A stretch of DNA of 64,000 bases from a bacterium. GTDB taxonomy: Bacteria > Auribacterota > UBA6266. The notes beneath the pieces are model-generated. The model was not told the origin of the DNA, did not search any database, and saw nothing but the letters and a program-made list of their open reading frames with translations. The translations under genes were made by a program, and so were the position numbers. Location of the stretch: contig JALOBK010000001.1 of assembly GCA_023228325.1 (NCBI GenBank), positions 1,837,549-1,901,548 of the forward strand, read 5' to 3'. Below, piece after piece: positions 18,498-27,024 of the stretch (positions within the stretch are counted from its first letter, which is position 1; each line of letters begins with the position of its first letter).

Positions 18498-19661
18498 ATG
18501 AAAAAATTGAATATCGCGCATATCATTACAAGGATGATAGTAGGGGGAGCGCAGGAGAATACTGTTTTTACCGTTGAGGGGCTGATTGACAGGGGCCACA
18601 GGGTCACACTTATAACGGGGCCTTCTCTGGGCCCCGAGGGGAAGCTCCTTCAGCGCATTAAAAACAAGAAAGCGGAAATAATTGAAGTAAATGAAATGCG
18701 GCGCGAAATCAACCCCCTGAAGGATACCGCCGCTTTTTTTAAAATACTTAAGATATTAAGACGCAACCGCTATGATATAGTGCATACCCACAGCTCAAAA
18801 GCCGGAATCATCGGAAGGTTTGCCGCAAAAAAAGCCGGAACAAAAACCATAATACATACGATTCACGGGCTGCCTTACCATAAATACCAGTCCTTAGCGC
18901 TGAACCGCTTCTATAAAATATGCGAGAAATCCGTTTCCGGGTTGACCGACAAATACATCGCTGTTTCCGAAGCGATGAAACAGCAGTCCTTAGCGGCGGG
19001 CGTATCAAGGGAAGATAAATACCGGGTAATCAGAAGCGGTTTCGACCTCACAAGATATTTAAAGCCGTTGAGGGCGTCAGAGGAGATAAGAAGAAGCCTG
19101 AATATCCCCCCGGACGCTGTCCTCATCTGCAAGATCGCAAGGCTGTTCCATCTGAAAGGGCACGAGTATATATTGGAATCTTTTTCGCGCCTTGCTCCCG
19201 GCGAAAAGAATATATACCTGCTGCTGGTGGGGGACGGCATACTGAGAAACGAACTGGAAAGAAAAGCGGAACAGCTCGGGATAAAAGAAAATACGGTTTT
19301 CGCCGGGCTTATAGACCCGGAAGAGATCCCCGATTATATCAACGCGTCGGATATGCTGGTCCATACTTCGCTGAGGGAAGGGCTCGCTAAAGCTATTCCC
19401 CAGGCATATGCCTGCTCGAAACCCGTCGTATCGTTTGATATTGACGGAGCCGGGGAACTCGTAAAAAACGATTTAACAGGTTATCTTGTGCCTCCGAAGG
19501 ATACCGCCCTTCTGGCGGAAGCGATTGATAAGCTTGTAGAAAACAGCGGGTTAAGATATCATATGGGACAGAAAGGGAAGTCCCTTATTCTTCCTTACTA
19601 CGATAAAAATTATATGGTCGATGAAATAGAGAAGCTGTATATGAAGGAATGCGCTTTATGA
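18498..19661 (+). CDS. Glycosyltransferase family 4
   Basis: This 387-residue GT-B transferase begins at ATG 18498, directly after the methyltransferase stop. The GT4 features are HIITRMIVGGAQENTVF at the N terminus, VHTHSSKAGIIGRFAA, and CKIARLFHLKGHEYILES at the donor-domain start. The active-site helix is EGLAKAIPQAYACSKPVV, with Gln in place of the second Glu of EX7E. That variant recurs in part of the GT4 family, so the enzyme need not be inactive. It overlaps the next gene as ATGATG. Confidence 0.9.
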   Translation: MKKLNIAHIITRMIVGGAQENTVFTVEGLIDRGHRVTLITGPSLGPEGKLLQRIKNKKAEIIEVNEMRREINPLKDTAAFFKILKILRRNRYDIVHTHSSKAGIIGRFAAKKAGTKTIIHTIHGLPYHKYQSLALNRFYKICEKSVSGLTDKYIAVSEAMKQQSLAAGVSREDKYRVIRSGFDLTRYLKPLRASEEIRRSLNIPPDAVLICKIARLFHLKGHEYILESFSRLAPGEKNIYLLLVGDGILRNELERKAEQLGIKENTVFAGLIDPEEIPDYINASDMLVHTSLREGLAKAIPQAYACSKPVVSFDIDGAGELVKNDLTGYLVPPKDTALLAEAIDKLVENSGLRYHMGQKGKSLILPYYDKNYMVDEIEKLYMKECAL

Positions 19662-20764
19662 TGCCGCTTAAGGAAATGATATCGCTGGCTTTTGTATCGG
19701 CGCTGTCTTCGGCGGCCCTGACAATCCTGTGCAAAAAAGCGGCGTTGAAAACAGGGTTCATCGACGTCCCGTCATCACGGAAAATACATACGCAGAAAGT
19801 ACCTTTGCTCGGCGGGCTCTCGATATTTTTGAATATCTTCCTGATAACGGCGCTGGCAATCATATTCATAGCGCTTAACGCCAGGTACGGCTTTGTTGGA
19901 AGCCTGAATACTTATTTCCTGCCGAATTACAGCGGCATGGTAGCCAAACTGCCGCAGCTTTCGGCCATCTTTTTAGGCGGGGCGCTGATAGTGCTGGCCG
20001 GCTTATATGACGACAAATATGATTTGAAACCGGCGATGAAGATCATACTGCAGCTCGCGGCGGCCACTGTCCCTATCGTAAGCGGCATAAAGATAAGCCT
20101 GTTTTTAGGGAATAACGCCATGTCAATCCTTTTCACGTACGTATGGTTCTTTTTGATTATAAACGCGTTTAACCTCCTGGATAACGCCGACGGCCTGTCG
20201 GCAGGCGTCGCTTTGATAGCCACCGTTGTTTTCGGCGTCATATCGCTGACGTCAAAGGAACTTTTCATTTCTTCAATGTTGTTTATCCTCGCCGGCACAC
20301 TGATGGGCTTTCTCTTTTTTAATTTTCACAAAGCTACTATTTTCATGGGGGATGCGGGCAGTATGTTCTTAGGTTACATACTCGCGGTGTTTACCACGCT
20401 GGGGACCTACTATACTTCCGAGAGCAGGACATTATTCCCTATCCTGATGCCGATTGTCGTCCTCGCGGTCCCGTTGTATGATACTTTTTCCGTCATTATC
20501 GTAAGGCTGTACAAGGGTGTTTCCATCTTTGCCGCGGATAAAAATCATTTTTCGCACAGGCTGATGCGCCTCGGGTTCTCTTATAAGGCGGCGATAATCT
20601 TTATTTATATAATCTGCCTGTGCACCGGCATCGCGGCGATAATACTTCCCGAAATAGACAGACTTTTCTCGTCGCTGTTGATTTTGCTGCAGGTTTTTTT
20701 AATCCTTTTTATAATCGGCATACTTGAATATTACGGGGCGCATAATGGAAGAAAAAAGGATTAA
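19658..20764 (+). CDS. Undecaprenyl-phosphate sugar-1-phosphate transferase (MraY/WecA type)
   Basis: This 368-residue membrane protein with about ten hydrophobic segments belongs to the polyprenyl-phosphate N-acetylhexosamine-1-phosphate transferase family. It has the Mg-binding DDKYDLKP, the catalytic NAFNLLDNADGLSAG, GDAGSMFLGY, and a cytoplasmic KNHFSHRLMRLGFS loop equivalent to the histidine-rich motif. It would start the glycan by loading the first sugar phosphate on undecaprenyl phosphate at the inner membrane. The start is the first ATG of ATGATG at 19658, overlapping the preceding stop. WecA-like function is more likely than MraY because of the glycan context. Confidence 0.9.
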   Translation: MMPLKEMISLAFVSALSSAALTILCKKAALKTGFIDVPSSRKIHTQKVPLLGGLSIFLNIFLITALAIIFIALNARYGFVGSLNTYFLPNYSGMVAKLPQLSAIFLGGALIVLAGLYDDKYDLKPAMKIILQLAAATVPIVSGIKISLFLGNNAMSILFTYVWFFLIINAFNLLDNADGLSAGVALIATVVFGVISLTSKELFISSMLFILAGTLMGFLFFNFHKATIFMGDAGSMFLGYILAVFTTLGTYYTSESRTLFPILMPIVVLAVPLYDTFSVIIVRLYKGVSIFAADKNHFSHRLMRLGFSYKAAIIFIYIICLCTGIAAIILPEIDRLFSSLLILLQVFLILFIIGILEYYGAHNGRKKD

Positions 20765-22730
20765 ACTGCTTTCCTGGATGGTAAGGCCCGCCAGGGTCCT
20801 GGATTTGGCCATCATATCCGCCATGTCCCTGGTGGTTTTCGCAAGGCCCTTTTTCAGCGGCATAGTGTTTCCAAGGTCTAATTATATTTTCCTGGTCCTG
20901 TGGTTCCTGCTGTTAATAATGATATACGCCAGGAATATAATAGAGAAAGAGGCCTTTGTAATGGATGTCATCGCCTGCCTGCTGCTGGCGTTTTTTCTTG
21001 TCTCCCTGCTGTCCAGCCGGCTTTCATCTGTTCCGTGGAGGGGAAGGAACCTGCTTGTCAACCAGATCACATGGATAGTCATATATATTTCGGTTTTCAA
21101 CTATTTCAAAAAAAGAGAATCATATAACTTTATCATTTATGTCATGGCCGCGTCGGTTATCCTGATTTCGCTTTACGGGTTGTACCAGTATTTCTACGGC
21201 CTTCAGGAAACAAGGGACTGGGTGGAAAAAACAGGGCTGGCTAAGCATCTCTCGAGCAGCCTGCTCGGAAGGCTCTCCCGCAACAGGGTCTTCTCCCTGT
21301 TTGTGTATCCCAACGCGCTGGCGGGTTTTCTCGTGCTCACTTTTCCTGTGGTGCTCTCGGTATTCATAAAAACCATAAAAGAGAGGGATTACAGGAAATA
21401 CGGCAACATTATCATAGCCGCTTCCGCGGGTTCGCTGCTACTTGCGATGTATGTCTTCAGGCCCATGTTGTTTTTTCCTGCGTTAATAGGGATTATATTT
21501 TCGCCGCTTACCGTGATTTTAGCCTTATACCTGACCTTTTCAAAAGGCGGGCTTCTGTCATTTTTTATAATGTCTGTGTTCTACCTGCTGTTTGCCTTCT
21601 TCCGTTCCAGAAGCAGGATGCGCTCGCTCGCGCTGGCAATGATAACCGTTATCGTCGTCATACTGGTATCGTCCGCTCTGCTGTTCCAGAAATATAAGGG
21701 CGATTTCTTCAGTTCGCCCCGGGCATCGGCCAAAGTCAGGTTCGATTACTGGAAAGCCGGGATTGAGATGGTGAAGGAAAAACCGCTGCTGGGCGTGGGC
21801 AGCGGCGCTTTCGGGGTTTTTTATCCGAAATACAAGCTTCCGGAAGCCCAGGAAACTCAGATGGCCCATAATGATTATGTCCAGTTTCTCGCCGAGACAG
21901 GCATAACCGGGTTCTTTTTCTACATTTCCGCCATAATCATAATCATCTTCAATATGGCGAAAAACTGTATGCGCATGGACCTGGGCAAAAGCGATAATTA
22001 CCTTATGCTTGGGATATTCATGGGCGTTGCGGGGCTTTTGATAGACAGCGCATGGGAGTTTGTCTTGTATATCCCCGGAATAAGCTCTGCTCTTTTTTTC
22101 CTGTCGGCTGTTTTCATTTCGAGAAACAATATTTCCCGGCCGGCATTAAACCTGGCGAAAAACAGGGCCGTCATCGCCCTGTCTCTGGCGGTAATACTGG
22201 CCGCGTTCATATTTTCATACTCTTATTCGAAATCGATAGTGGATTCCGCCGATCTGCTCGAGCAGTCCAGCAGGGCTTTCCAGGAAAAACAGGAAGCCTC
22301 CGCGCTGGACTTTATCAACAGGGCCATAATATCCGACCCGGAAAACGCACAGCTGAGGGAATACCGCGGTTCTCTTTACGAATATATGGGGTATTACGAA
22401 AAAGCGCTCGCTGACTTCAGGGATGCTTCCAGGCTTGAACCCACGACGGGGTATTATCATTTTAAAATAGCGACCGCCGTAAAAGACCTGTATTTGAGCA
22501 GCGGCCGCAAACTGCCCGCCGATGAAATAGAACTTGAGCTGCGCCGGGCGATTTCCTGCTATCCGACAAAAGCGTTTTATTATCTTCAGTTGGGACTTTT
22601 TTATGATAAAATAAAAAATTACGGCGAGGCTATGGCGAACCTGGAAAAAGCGGCGGCGCTGGAACCTGAAATGCAGGGATTGGACGAATTGATTTTTCAG
22701 GTGCAGAAAAAAATAACGCTGGGGAGATAA
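20745..22730 (+). CDS. O-antigen ligase/polymerase-like protein with C-terminal TPRs
   Basis: This is a 661-residue protein. Roughly 470 N-terminal residues carry about ten membrane segments and the Wzy_C-type periplasmic loop, with KEKPLLGVGSGAFGVFYPKY and AHNDYVQFLAETG. After a last helix, about 190 residues form tetratricopeptide repeats (YRGSLYEYMGYYEKAL, LQLGLFYDKIKNYGEA) exposed outside the membrane. The protein probably joins or polymerises the lipid-linked glycan. The TPR tail may recruit an acceptor. ATG 20745 overlaps the previous gene by 20 nt, and aroQ follows after 2 nt. Confidence 0.85.
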   Translation: MEEKRIKLLSWMVRPARVLDLAIISAMSLVVFARPFFSGIVFPRSNYIFLVLWFLLLIMIYARNIIEKEAFVMDVIACLLLAFFLVSLLSSRLSSVPWRGRNLLVNQITWIVIYISVFNYFKKRESYNFIIYVMAASVILISLYGLYQYFYGLQETRDWVEKTGLAKHLSSSLLGRLSRNRVFSLFVYPNALAGFLVLTFPVVLSVFIKTIKERDYRKYGNIIIAASAGSLLLAMYVFRPMLFFPALIGIIFSPLTVILALYLTFSKGGLLSFFIMSVFYLLFAFFRSRSRMRSLALAMITVIVVILVSSALLFQKYKGDFFSSPRASAKVRFDYWKAGIEMVKEKPLLGVGSGAFGVFYPKYKLPEAQETQMAHNDYVQFLAETGITGFFFYISAIIIIIFNMAKNCMRMDLGKSDNYLMLGIFMGVAGLLIDSAWEFVLYIPGISSALFFLSAVFISRNNISRPALNLAKNRAVIALSLAVILAAFIFSYSYSKSIVDSADLLEQSSRAFQEKQEASALDFINRAIISDPENAQLREYRGSLYEYMGYYEKALADFRDASRLEPTTGYYHFKIATAVKDLYLSSGRKLPADEIELELRRAISCYPTKAFYYLQLGLFYDKIKNYGEAMANLEKAAALEPEMQGLDELIFQVQKKITLGR

Positions 22731-22732
22731 AA

Positions 22733-23170
22733 ATGAAAATTCTCGTTATTAACGGGCCTAACCTGAACCTGTTGGGAAAGCGCGAAAAAGACATTTACGG
22801 CAGCAAGACGCTGGAAAATATAAACAAACAGATGACGCGCGTTGCCAAAGAAAAAAATGCGGAACTGGATTTTTTCCAGTCAAACCACGAGGGCGAGATA
22901 GTCGACAAACTGGGACAGGCTGAAAAATCATACGCCGCGGTCGTCATCAATCCCGCGGCATACACGCATACGAGCGTGGCCATACGCGACGCGATAGCGT
23001 CTATAAATATCCCTGTCATCGAAGTGCATATCTCCAACATATACCAGAGGGAAGAATTCAGGCATAAGTCCCTGATCGCGCCTGTCGCAAAGGGACAGGT
23101 GTCAGGGTTCGGGGAATACAGTTACATACTCGGGCTCCTTGCCGCGATTTATACAATCGAAAACAGATGA
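22733..23170 (+). CDS. aroQ: Type II 3-dehydroquinate dehydratase
   Basis: This 145-residue enzyme removes water from 3-dehydroquinate to give 3-dehydroshikimate in the shikimate pathway. It has GPNLNLLGKREKDIYG with the catalytic Arg and Tyr region, then NPAAYTHTSVAIRDA and EVHISN with the catalytic His, and REEFRHKS. The length is standard for the dodecameric type II family. It starts just after the ligase gene with a GGGGAG ribosome binding site and overlaps the aminopeptidase gene by 4 nt (ATGA). Confidence 0.96.
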   Translation: MKILVINGPNLNLLGKREKDIYGSKTLENINKQMTRVAKEKNAELDFFQSNHEGEIVDKLGQAEKSYAAVVINPAAYTHTSVAIRDAIASINIPVIEVHISNIYQREEFRHKSLIAPVAKGQVSGFGEYSYILGLLAAIYTIENR

Positions 23171-24222
23171 CCTCGTTAACCGGAGAAATTCTTGAATCGG
23201 CCGCCGCCGACGCTTTTCTTGAAACCGACCTGAAAAACATCCGTTACCTGTCGGGCTTCTGCGGCACAACAGCCGTCATCCTTATTCTCAAAGGAGCGCC
23301 GGAGCCGGTCCTTATCACGGATGCGAGGTATTACGGGTCAATCCGCAGGACCGGGGGGCTCTTCAGGGCCGTCGAATCAAGCGATTTTACCGGCTCCATA
23401 CTGCAGTTATGCGAAAAAGCGAAAGCCGGGACACTGGCGTATAACGGGGATTATCTCACAGTCAGCGGGCTCAACAGGCTGAAAAAGCGCCTGGGTAAAA
23501 TCCATATGTCCTGCAGGGATGATATCGTATCATCTTTCAGGACTGTCAAGAACGACGGGGAATTAAAAAGAATCAAAGAGGCTTGCAGGATAGCGGACGA
23601 CATTTTCCTGAAAATCGAAAAAAAGATAAAGCCCGGCGTAAAAGAAGGGGAAATAAAAAACCTTATATATAATATGTCAAGGGACTGTTCGGCTGAAGGG
23701 TGTTCTTTCGAACCTATCGTGGCCAGCGGCCCCAATTCAGCCGTGCCGCATTATTACGGCGGCGGACGCCGGATACTCGCAAATGACATAGTCCTGGTCG
23801 ATATGGGATTTATTTTTAAAGGGTATAGTTCTGACTTGACAAGGGTATTGTTCACGGGTAAGATAAAGCCTATTTTTAAAAAAATATATAACATTATATT
23901 AAGCGCATCTGACATCGCGGTTGAAAAATCGAAACCCGGGGCCGGCTGCTCTTCCATAGATAACGAAGTGAGGAAATTCATATCTTCCAGCGGGTACGGG
24001 AAGTATTTTATCCATTCCACGGGGCACGGCATAGGGCTGGAAGTGCATGAAAAGCCTTATCTGTCGCCGGGGAGCAGAGAGACGCTCTCAAACGGCAATG
24101 TTTTTACCATTGAGCCCGGAATATACCTGCCGGGCCTGGGGGGCATACGCATAGAAAATGTTTTTTCGCTTAACAGGGGAAAACCGATACGGTTATCAAA
24201 ATCAAGAACATATAATTTTTAA
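23167..24222 (+). CDS. M24 family Xaa-Pro aminopeptidase
   Basis: This 351-residue protein has the creatinase-like N-terminal domain and the pita-bread metallopeptidase domain. The dinuclear metal ligands are all present: Asp in VLVDMGFIFKGYSSDLTR (two Asp), His in STGHGIGLEVHE, Glu in FTIEPGIY and Glu in RIENVF. It would remove N-terminal residues preceding proline, in the cytoplasm. The aroQ-pepP/Q-efp order is a common bacterial arrangement. It overlaps aroQ by 4 nt and efp follows after 16 nt. Confidence 0.93.
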   Translation: MTSLTGEILESAAADAFLETDLKNIRYLSGFCGTTAVILILKGAPEPVLITDARYYGSIRRTGGLFRAVESSDFTGSILQLCEKAKAGTLAYNGDYLTVSGLNRLKKRLGKIHMSCRDDIVSSFRTVKNDGELKRIKEACRIADDIFLKIEKKIKPGVKEGEIKNLIYNMSRDCSAEGCSFEPIVASGPNSAVPHYYGGGRRILANDIVLVDMGFIFKGYSSDLTRVLFTGKIKPIFKKIYNIILSASDIAVEKSKPGAGCSSIDNEVRKFISSSGYGKYFIHSTGHGIGLEVHEKPYLSPGSRETLSNGNVFTIEPGIYLPGLGGIRIENVFSLNRGKPIRLSKSRTYNF

Positions 24223-24238
24223 GGGGGTTTTAAGCAAT

Positions 24239-24799
24239 ATGGCTTCAGCTAACGAGTTGAGAAACGGGAATTATCTGATTTTAAGCGGCAGGCTTTATAA
24301 CGTCGTTTCATACCAGCATGTAAAAATGCAGCAGCGCTCGCCCGTAGTGACATTGAAATTGAAAGACCTGTCCACGGGCGCCGTGATAGAGAGAAAAATG
24401 AGGTCCGATGAAAACGTGGAAATGGCGTATATTGTTGCTAAACAGGTCGAATACTTGTATAATTCACAAGACCATTATTACTTTATGGATATGGAGACAT
24501 TCGAGCAGTTCACAATAGATAAGGAAGTCCTGGGCGAAGCAGTCAAGTTCCTGAAGGAAAACACCGAAATCAAGGCAATAATGCACGACAACAAGGCTGT
24601 CAGCATCGAGCTTCCTGTAACTGTCGACCTCAAGGTGGTAAAAACGGATCCGGGATTAAGGGGCAACACTGTCAGCGGCGGTTCCAAACCGGCGACTCTG
24701 GAGACCGGCGCCGTGATACAGGTCCCTCTTTTCATAAACGAAGGGGATGTTTTAAAGGTGGACACCAGGGACGGCGGCTCGTATATACAGAGAGCGTAA
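24239..24799 (+). CDS. efp: Translation elongation factor P, unusual loop
   Basis: This 186-residue protein has the three beta-barrel domains of EF-P, which rescues ribosomes stalled at polyproline. The C terminus (DPGLRGNTVSGGSKPATL, then ETGAVIQVPLFINEGD) is canonical. The start is ATG 24239, after GGGGG; an upstream extension would overlap the aminopeptidase gene. The loop that carries the modified lysine or arginine reads HVKMQQRSPVV here. Aligned to the Escherichia coli HVK/FVKPGKGQAF pattern, position 34 is Gln32 with Arg33 beside it, and the Pro-Gly is absent. Either Arg33 is the functional tip or the protein works unmodified. Confidence 0.94.
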   Translation: MASANELRNGNYLILSGRLYNVVSYQHVKMQQRSPVVTLKLKDLSTGAVIERKMRSDENVEMAYIVAKQVEYLYNSQDHYYFMDMETFEQFTIDKEVLGEAVKFLKENTEIKAIMHDNKAVSIELPVTVDLKVVKTDPGLRGNTVSGGSKPATLETGAVIQVPLFINEGDVLKVDTRDGGSYIQRA

Positions 24800-24822
24800 A
24801 CAGTAAAAAATAATATCAACCA

Positions 24823-25095
24823 CACTTGCCCGCCTTAGGCGGGGATGGGAAAAGGAAAAAGAAAAATTTAAGAATTATAGTTTTATTATTCTTAAACTAT
24901 TTATATGTTTTTTGCTTTTTTATCTGTGATTATCTGAGTTATCTGTGGTTAGAAAGTTTTTTGTTTTTAAGTTATTTATGTGTTTTTTGCTTTTTTATCT
25001 GTGATTATCTGAGTTATCTGTGGTTAGAAAGTTTTTTGTTTTTAAGTTATTTATGTGTTTTTTGCTTTTTTATCCCCGCCTAAGGCGGGCAAGTG
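24823..25095. mobile_element. MITE-like element with 24-bp terminal inverted repeats
   Basis: Perfect 24-bp inverted repeats at 24823-24846 and 25072-25095 bound this 273-bp noncoding element. Each end is itself a palindrome (CCCGCCTTAGGCGGG). Inside are an AT-rich leader and a 75-bp unit present twice plus a partial copy. No target-site duplication is visible next to the ends. A frame open through it gives a repetitive Phe/Leu/Tyr-rich peptide and is not a gene. The core is shared with 28721-28925. Confidence 0.8.
24898..25072. repeat. 75-bp tandem repeat, 2.3 copies
   Basis: The unit contains CTGTGATTATCTGAGTTATC and TGTGGTTAGAAAGTTTTTTG. The CTGTGAT anchor recurs at 24924 and 24999, giving a 75-bp period. 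A third, partial copy stops where the right inverted repeat begins. Read on the other strand it is an ACAGATAACTCAGATAATCA-type dispersed repeat. Confidence 0.85.
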
Positions 25096-25129
25096 TTTAG
25101 GGTTTAGATATTAGAATTTAGGATTTTAG

Positions 25130-25158
25130 TTTAAATCAGTTATAACAACTGATTTAAA
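25130..25158 (+). promoter_or_regulatory. Perfect 12-bp inverted repeat in the accB leader
   Basis: TTTAAATCAGTT at 25130-25141 and AACTGATTTAAA at 25147-25158 form a perfect hairpin or operator palindrome with a 5-nt ATAAC loop. The accB ribosome binding site (GAGGAGGG) begins 4 nt later. The position fits a repressor operator or an mRNA hairpin controlling the acetyl-CoA carboxylase genes. The binding factor is unknown. Confidence 0.55.
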
Positions 25159-25178
25159 ATCGAGGAGGGTTTTTTCTT

Positions 25179-25640
25179 ATGAATCTGAAAGAAATCCAGG
25201 AAATAGTTAAATTGATGAAGGAAAATGAAATCACGGAATTTGAAATGGAACGTGATGGGCTGAAAATCGTGCTGAAAAAAAGCGGAGCCGTGCAGATACA
25301 TCCCAACGCGGCCAGAGCCGAATCGTCAGATGTCCATATGCTGCCGCAAAATCAAAGCGCCCCTAAAGCAGAACCTTCCGCATCCCAGGCCGAGAGCATG
25401 AAAAAAGGCAATATTATAACATCACCCATGGTAGGCACTTTTTACAGGGCCCCATCCCCCGAAGCCCCTTCCTTTGTTGAAAAAGGACAGAGCGTCAAGA
25501 AAGGCGATATTGTCTGTATTATCGAGGCTATGAAGGTGATGAATGAGATTGAATCCGAGTTTTCCGGGAAGATAACCGAAATATTTATCGAAAACGGGGA
25601 ACCTGTTGAATTCGGTCAGCCAATCTTTCGTATTGAATAA
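25179..25640 (+). CDS. accB: Biotin carboxyl carrier protein of acetyl-CoA carboxylase
   Basis: This 153-residue protein carries biotin for acetyl-CoA carboxylase, the first step of fatty acid synthesis. The C-terminal biotinyl domain holds the attachment motif EAMKVMNE with Lys119. The N-terminal region (residues 1-35) and a flexible Ala/Pro/Ser-rich linker (about 40-75) match AccB. A strong GAGGAGGG ribosome binding site is at about 25162. accC follows after 28 nt. The carboxyltransferase genes accA and accD are not in the window. Confidence 0.96.
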   Translation: MNLKEIQEIVKLMKENEITEFEMERDGLKIVLKKSGAVQIHPNAARAESSDVHMLPQNQSAPKAEPSASQAESMKKGNIITSPMVGTFYRAPSPEAPSFVEKGQSVKKGDIVCIIEAMKVMNEIESEFSGKITEIFIENGEPVEFGQPIFRIE

Positions 25641-25668
25641 ATAGACCGTTTTATGGAGCCTTATTCCA

Positions 25669-27024
25669 ATGATTGAAAAAATGTTGATTGCCAATAGAGG
25701 CGAGATTGCCTTACGTATAATACGTGCTTGCAAGGAATTAGGAATAAAAACTCTAGCAGTATATTCAACTGCCGACAAGGATTCCATGCATGTCAAACTG
25801 GCGGATGAAGCTGTCTGCATAGGCAAGCCTCCCGCTTCGGAGAGTTATCTCAAGATACCGTCTATAATAAGCGCCGCGGAAATCGGGGATGTTGACGCAA
25901 TCCACCCGGGGTATGGATTCCTGGCCGAAAACGACCATTTCGCGGAAATATGCGAAAGCTGCAATATCAAGTTTGTTGGCCCACGCTCGGAACAGATAAG
26001 GAAGATGGGGAATAAATCCGAGGCGAAAAAGATAGCGAAGAAATCCGGAGTTCCGGTCATACCCGGCAGCGAAGGTGTCGTCCACGACAGGGAAGAGGCC
26101 CTGAAGATCGCGAAAAAAATCGGGTACCCGGTGATTATCAAAGCTTCCGCGGGCGGCGGCGGCAGGGGAATGAGGATAGCCCATAATGATATCAGCCTGG
26201 CGAATGCTTTTCTGACCGCGCGCTCGGAAGCCGAATCGGCTTTCAGCAACAGCGACGTGTACATTGAAAAATTAATAGAGGAACCCAGGCATATCGAAAT
26301 CCAGATGTTAGCTGATTCTTACGGCAAGATAATCTATCTCGGGGAACGTGACTGTTCCATCCAGAGGCGCCACCAGAAGCTCCTTGAAGAAGCGCCTTCG
26401 CCGTTTGTCGACAATGACCTCCGCAGGAAACTGGGCCAGGCGGCGATTAAGATATGCAAGGCCGTCAAATACGAAAGCGCCGGGACAATCGAATTCCTGG
26501 TGGATAAGAACAAGAAGTTTTATTTTATGGAAATGAACACGCGCATCCAGGTAGAGCATCCCGTAACGGAGCTTGTCACAGGAATCGACATAGTCAAGGA
26601 GCAGATTAAAATAGCTTCAGGGAAAAAACTTTTTATTTCGCAGAAAGATGTCAGGATAAGGGGATGCGCGATAGAATGCAGGATAAACGCCGAAGACCCC
26701 GACAGGAACTTTATGCCCACACCCGGAACTATCAGTTCGCTGTTTCTCCCGGGCGGGCCCGGCATCAGGATAGACACGTGCGTGTATCCGGGGTATGCTA
26801 TCCCTCCCAATTATGATTCAATGGTCGCTAAACTTATCGCCTACGCCCCGAAAAGGATGGATGCGATAAGGATACTGTACAGGGCTCTTGACGAGTTTGA
26901 CGTCTCGGGAATCAAAACGACGGTTTCTTTCCACAAGAAGATACTGGATTCCATAAAGTTCAGGAGAGGCAACTGCACGACGCATTTCGTGGACCAGATA
27001 ACCAGCGAAAAAAGAGAAGAGTAA
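25669..27024 (+). CDS. accC: Biotin carboxylase subunit of acetyl-CoA carboxylase
   Basis: This 451-residue ATP-grasp enzyme carboxylates the biotin on AccB using ATP and bicarbonate. It starts with KMLIANRGEIALRIIRAC, and has HPGYGFLAEN, the glycine-rich KASAGGGGRGMR loop, ERDCSIQRRHQK and EMNTRIQVEHPVTE, all hallmarks of the family at normal length. The stop and the start of the next gene are adjacent (TAAATG), which implies one transcript with the Asp23-like gene. Confidence 0.97.
   Translation: MIEKMLIANRGEIALRIIRACKELGIKTLAVYSTADKDSMHVKLADEAVCIGKPPASESYLKIPSIISAAEIGDVDAIHPGYGFLAENDHFAEICESCNIKFVGPRSEQIRKMGNKSEAKKIAKKSGVPVIPGSEGVVHDREEALKIAKKIGYPVIIKASAGGGGRGMRIAHNDISLANAFLTARSEAESAFSNSDVYIEKLIEEPRHIEIQMLADSYGKIIYLGERDCSIQRRHQKLLEEAPSPFVDNDLRRKLGQAAIKICKAVKYESAGTIEFLVDKNKKFYFMEMNTRIQVEHPVTELVTGIDIVKEQIKIASGKKLFISQKDVRIRGCAIECRINAEDPDRNFMPTPGTISSLFLPGGPGIRIDTCVYPGYAIPPNYDSMVAKLIAYAPKRMDAIRILYRALDEFDVSGIKTTVSFHKKILDSIKFRRGNCTTHFVDQITSEKREE

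Noticed and set aside
9015..19661. Loss of activity in GT4 enzymes with altered EX7E (9015, 18498)
   Set aside because: Asp and Gln variants recur within the family, and the rest of the donor site is intact.
24898..25072. CRISPR-like repetition
   Set aside because: The units are contiguous 75-bp tandem copies with no unique spacers, and no cas gene is near.
24826..25083. Open frame of 85 codons across the 24.8-kb repeat
   Set aside because: It translates the 75-bp tandem units into a repetitive Phe/Leu/Tyr-rich peptide and lies wholly inside the noncoding element.
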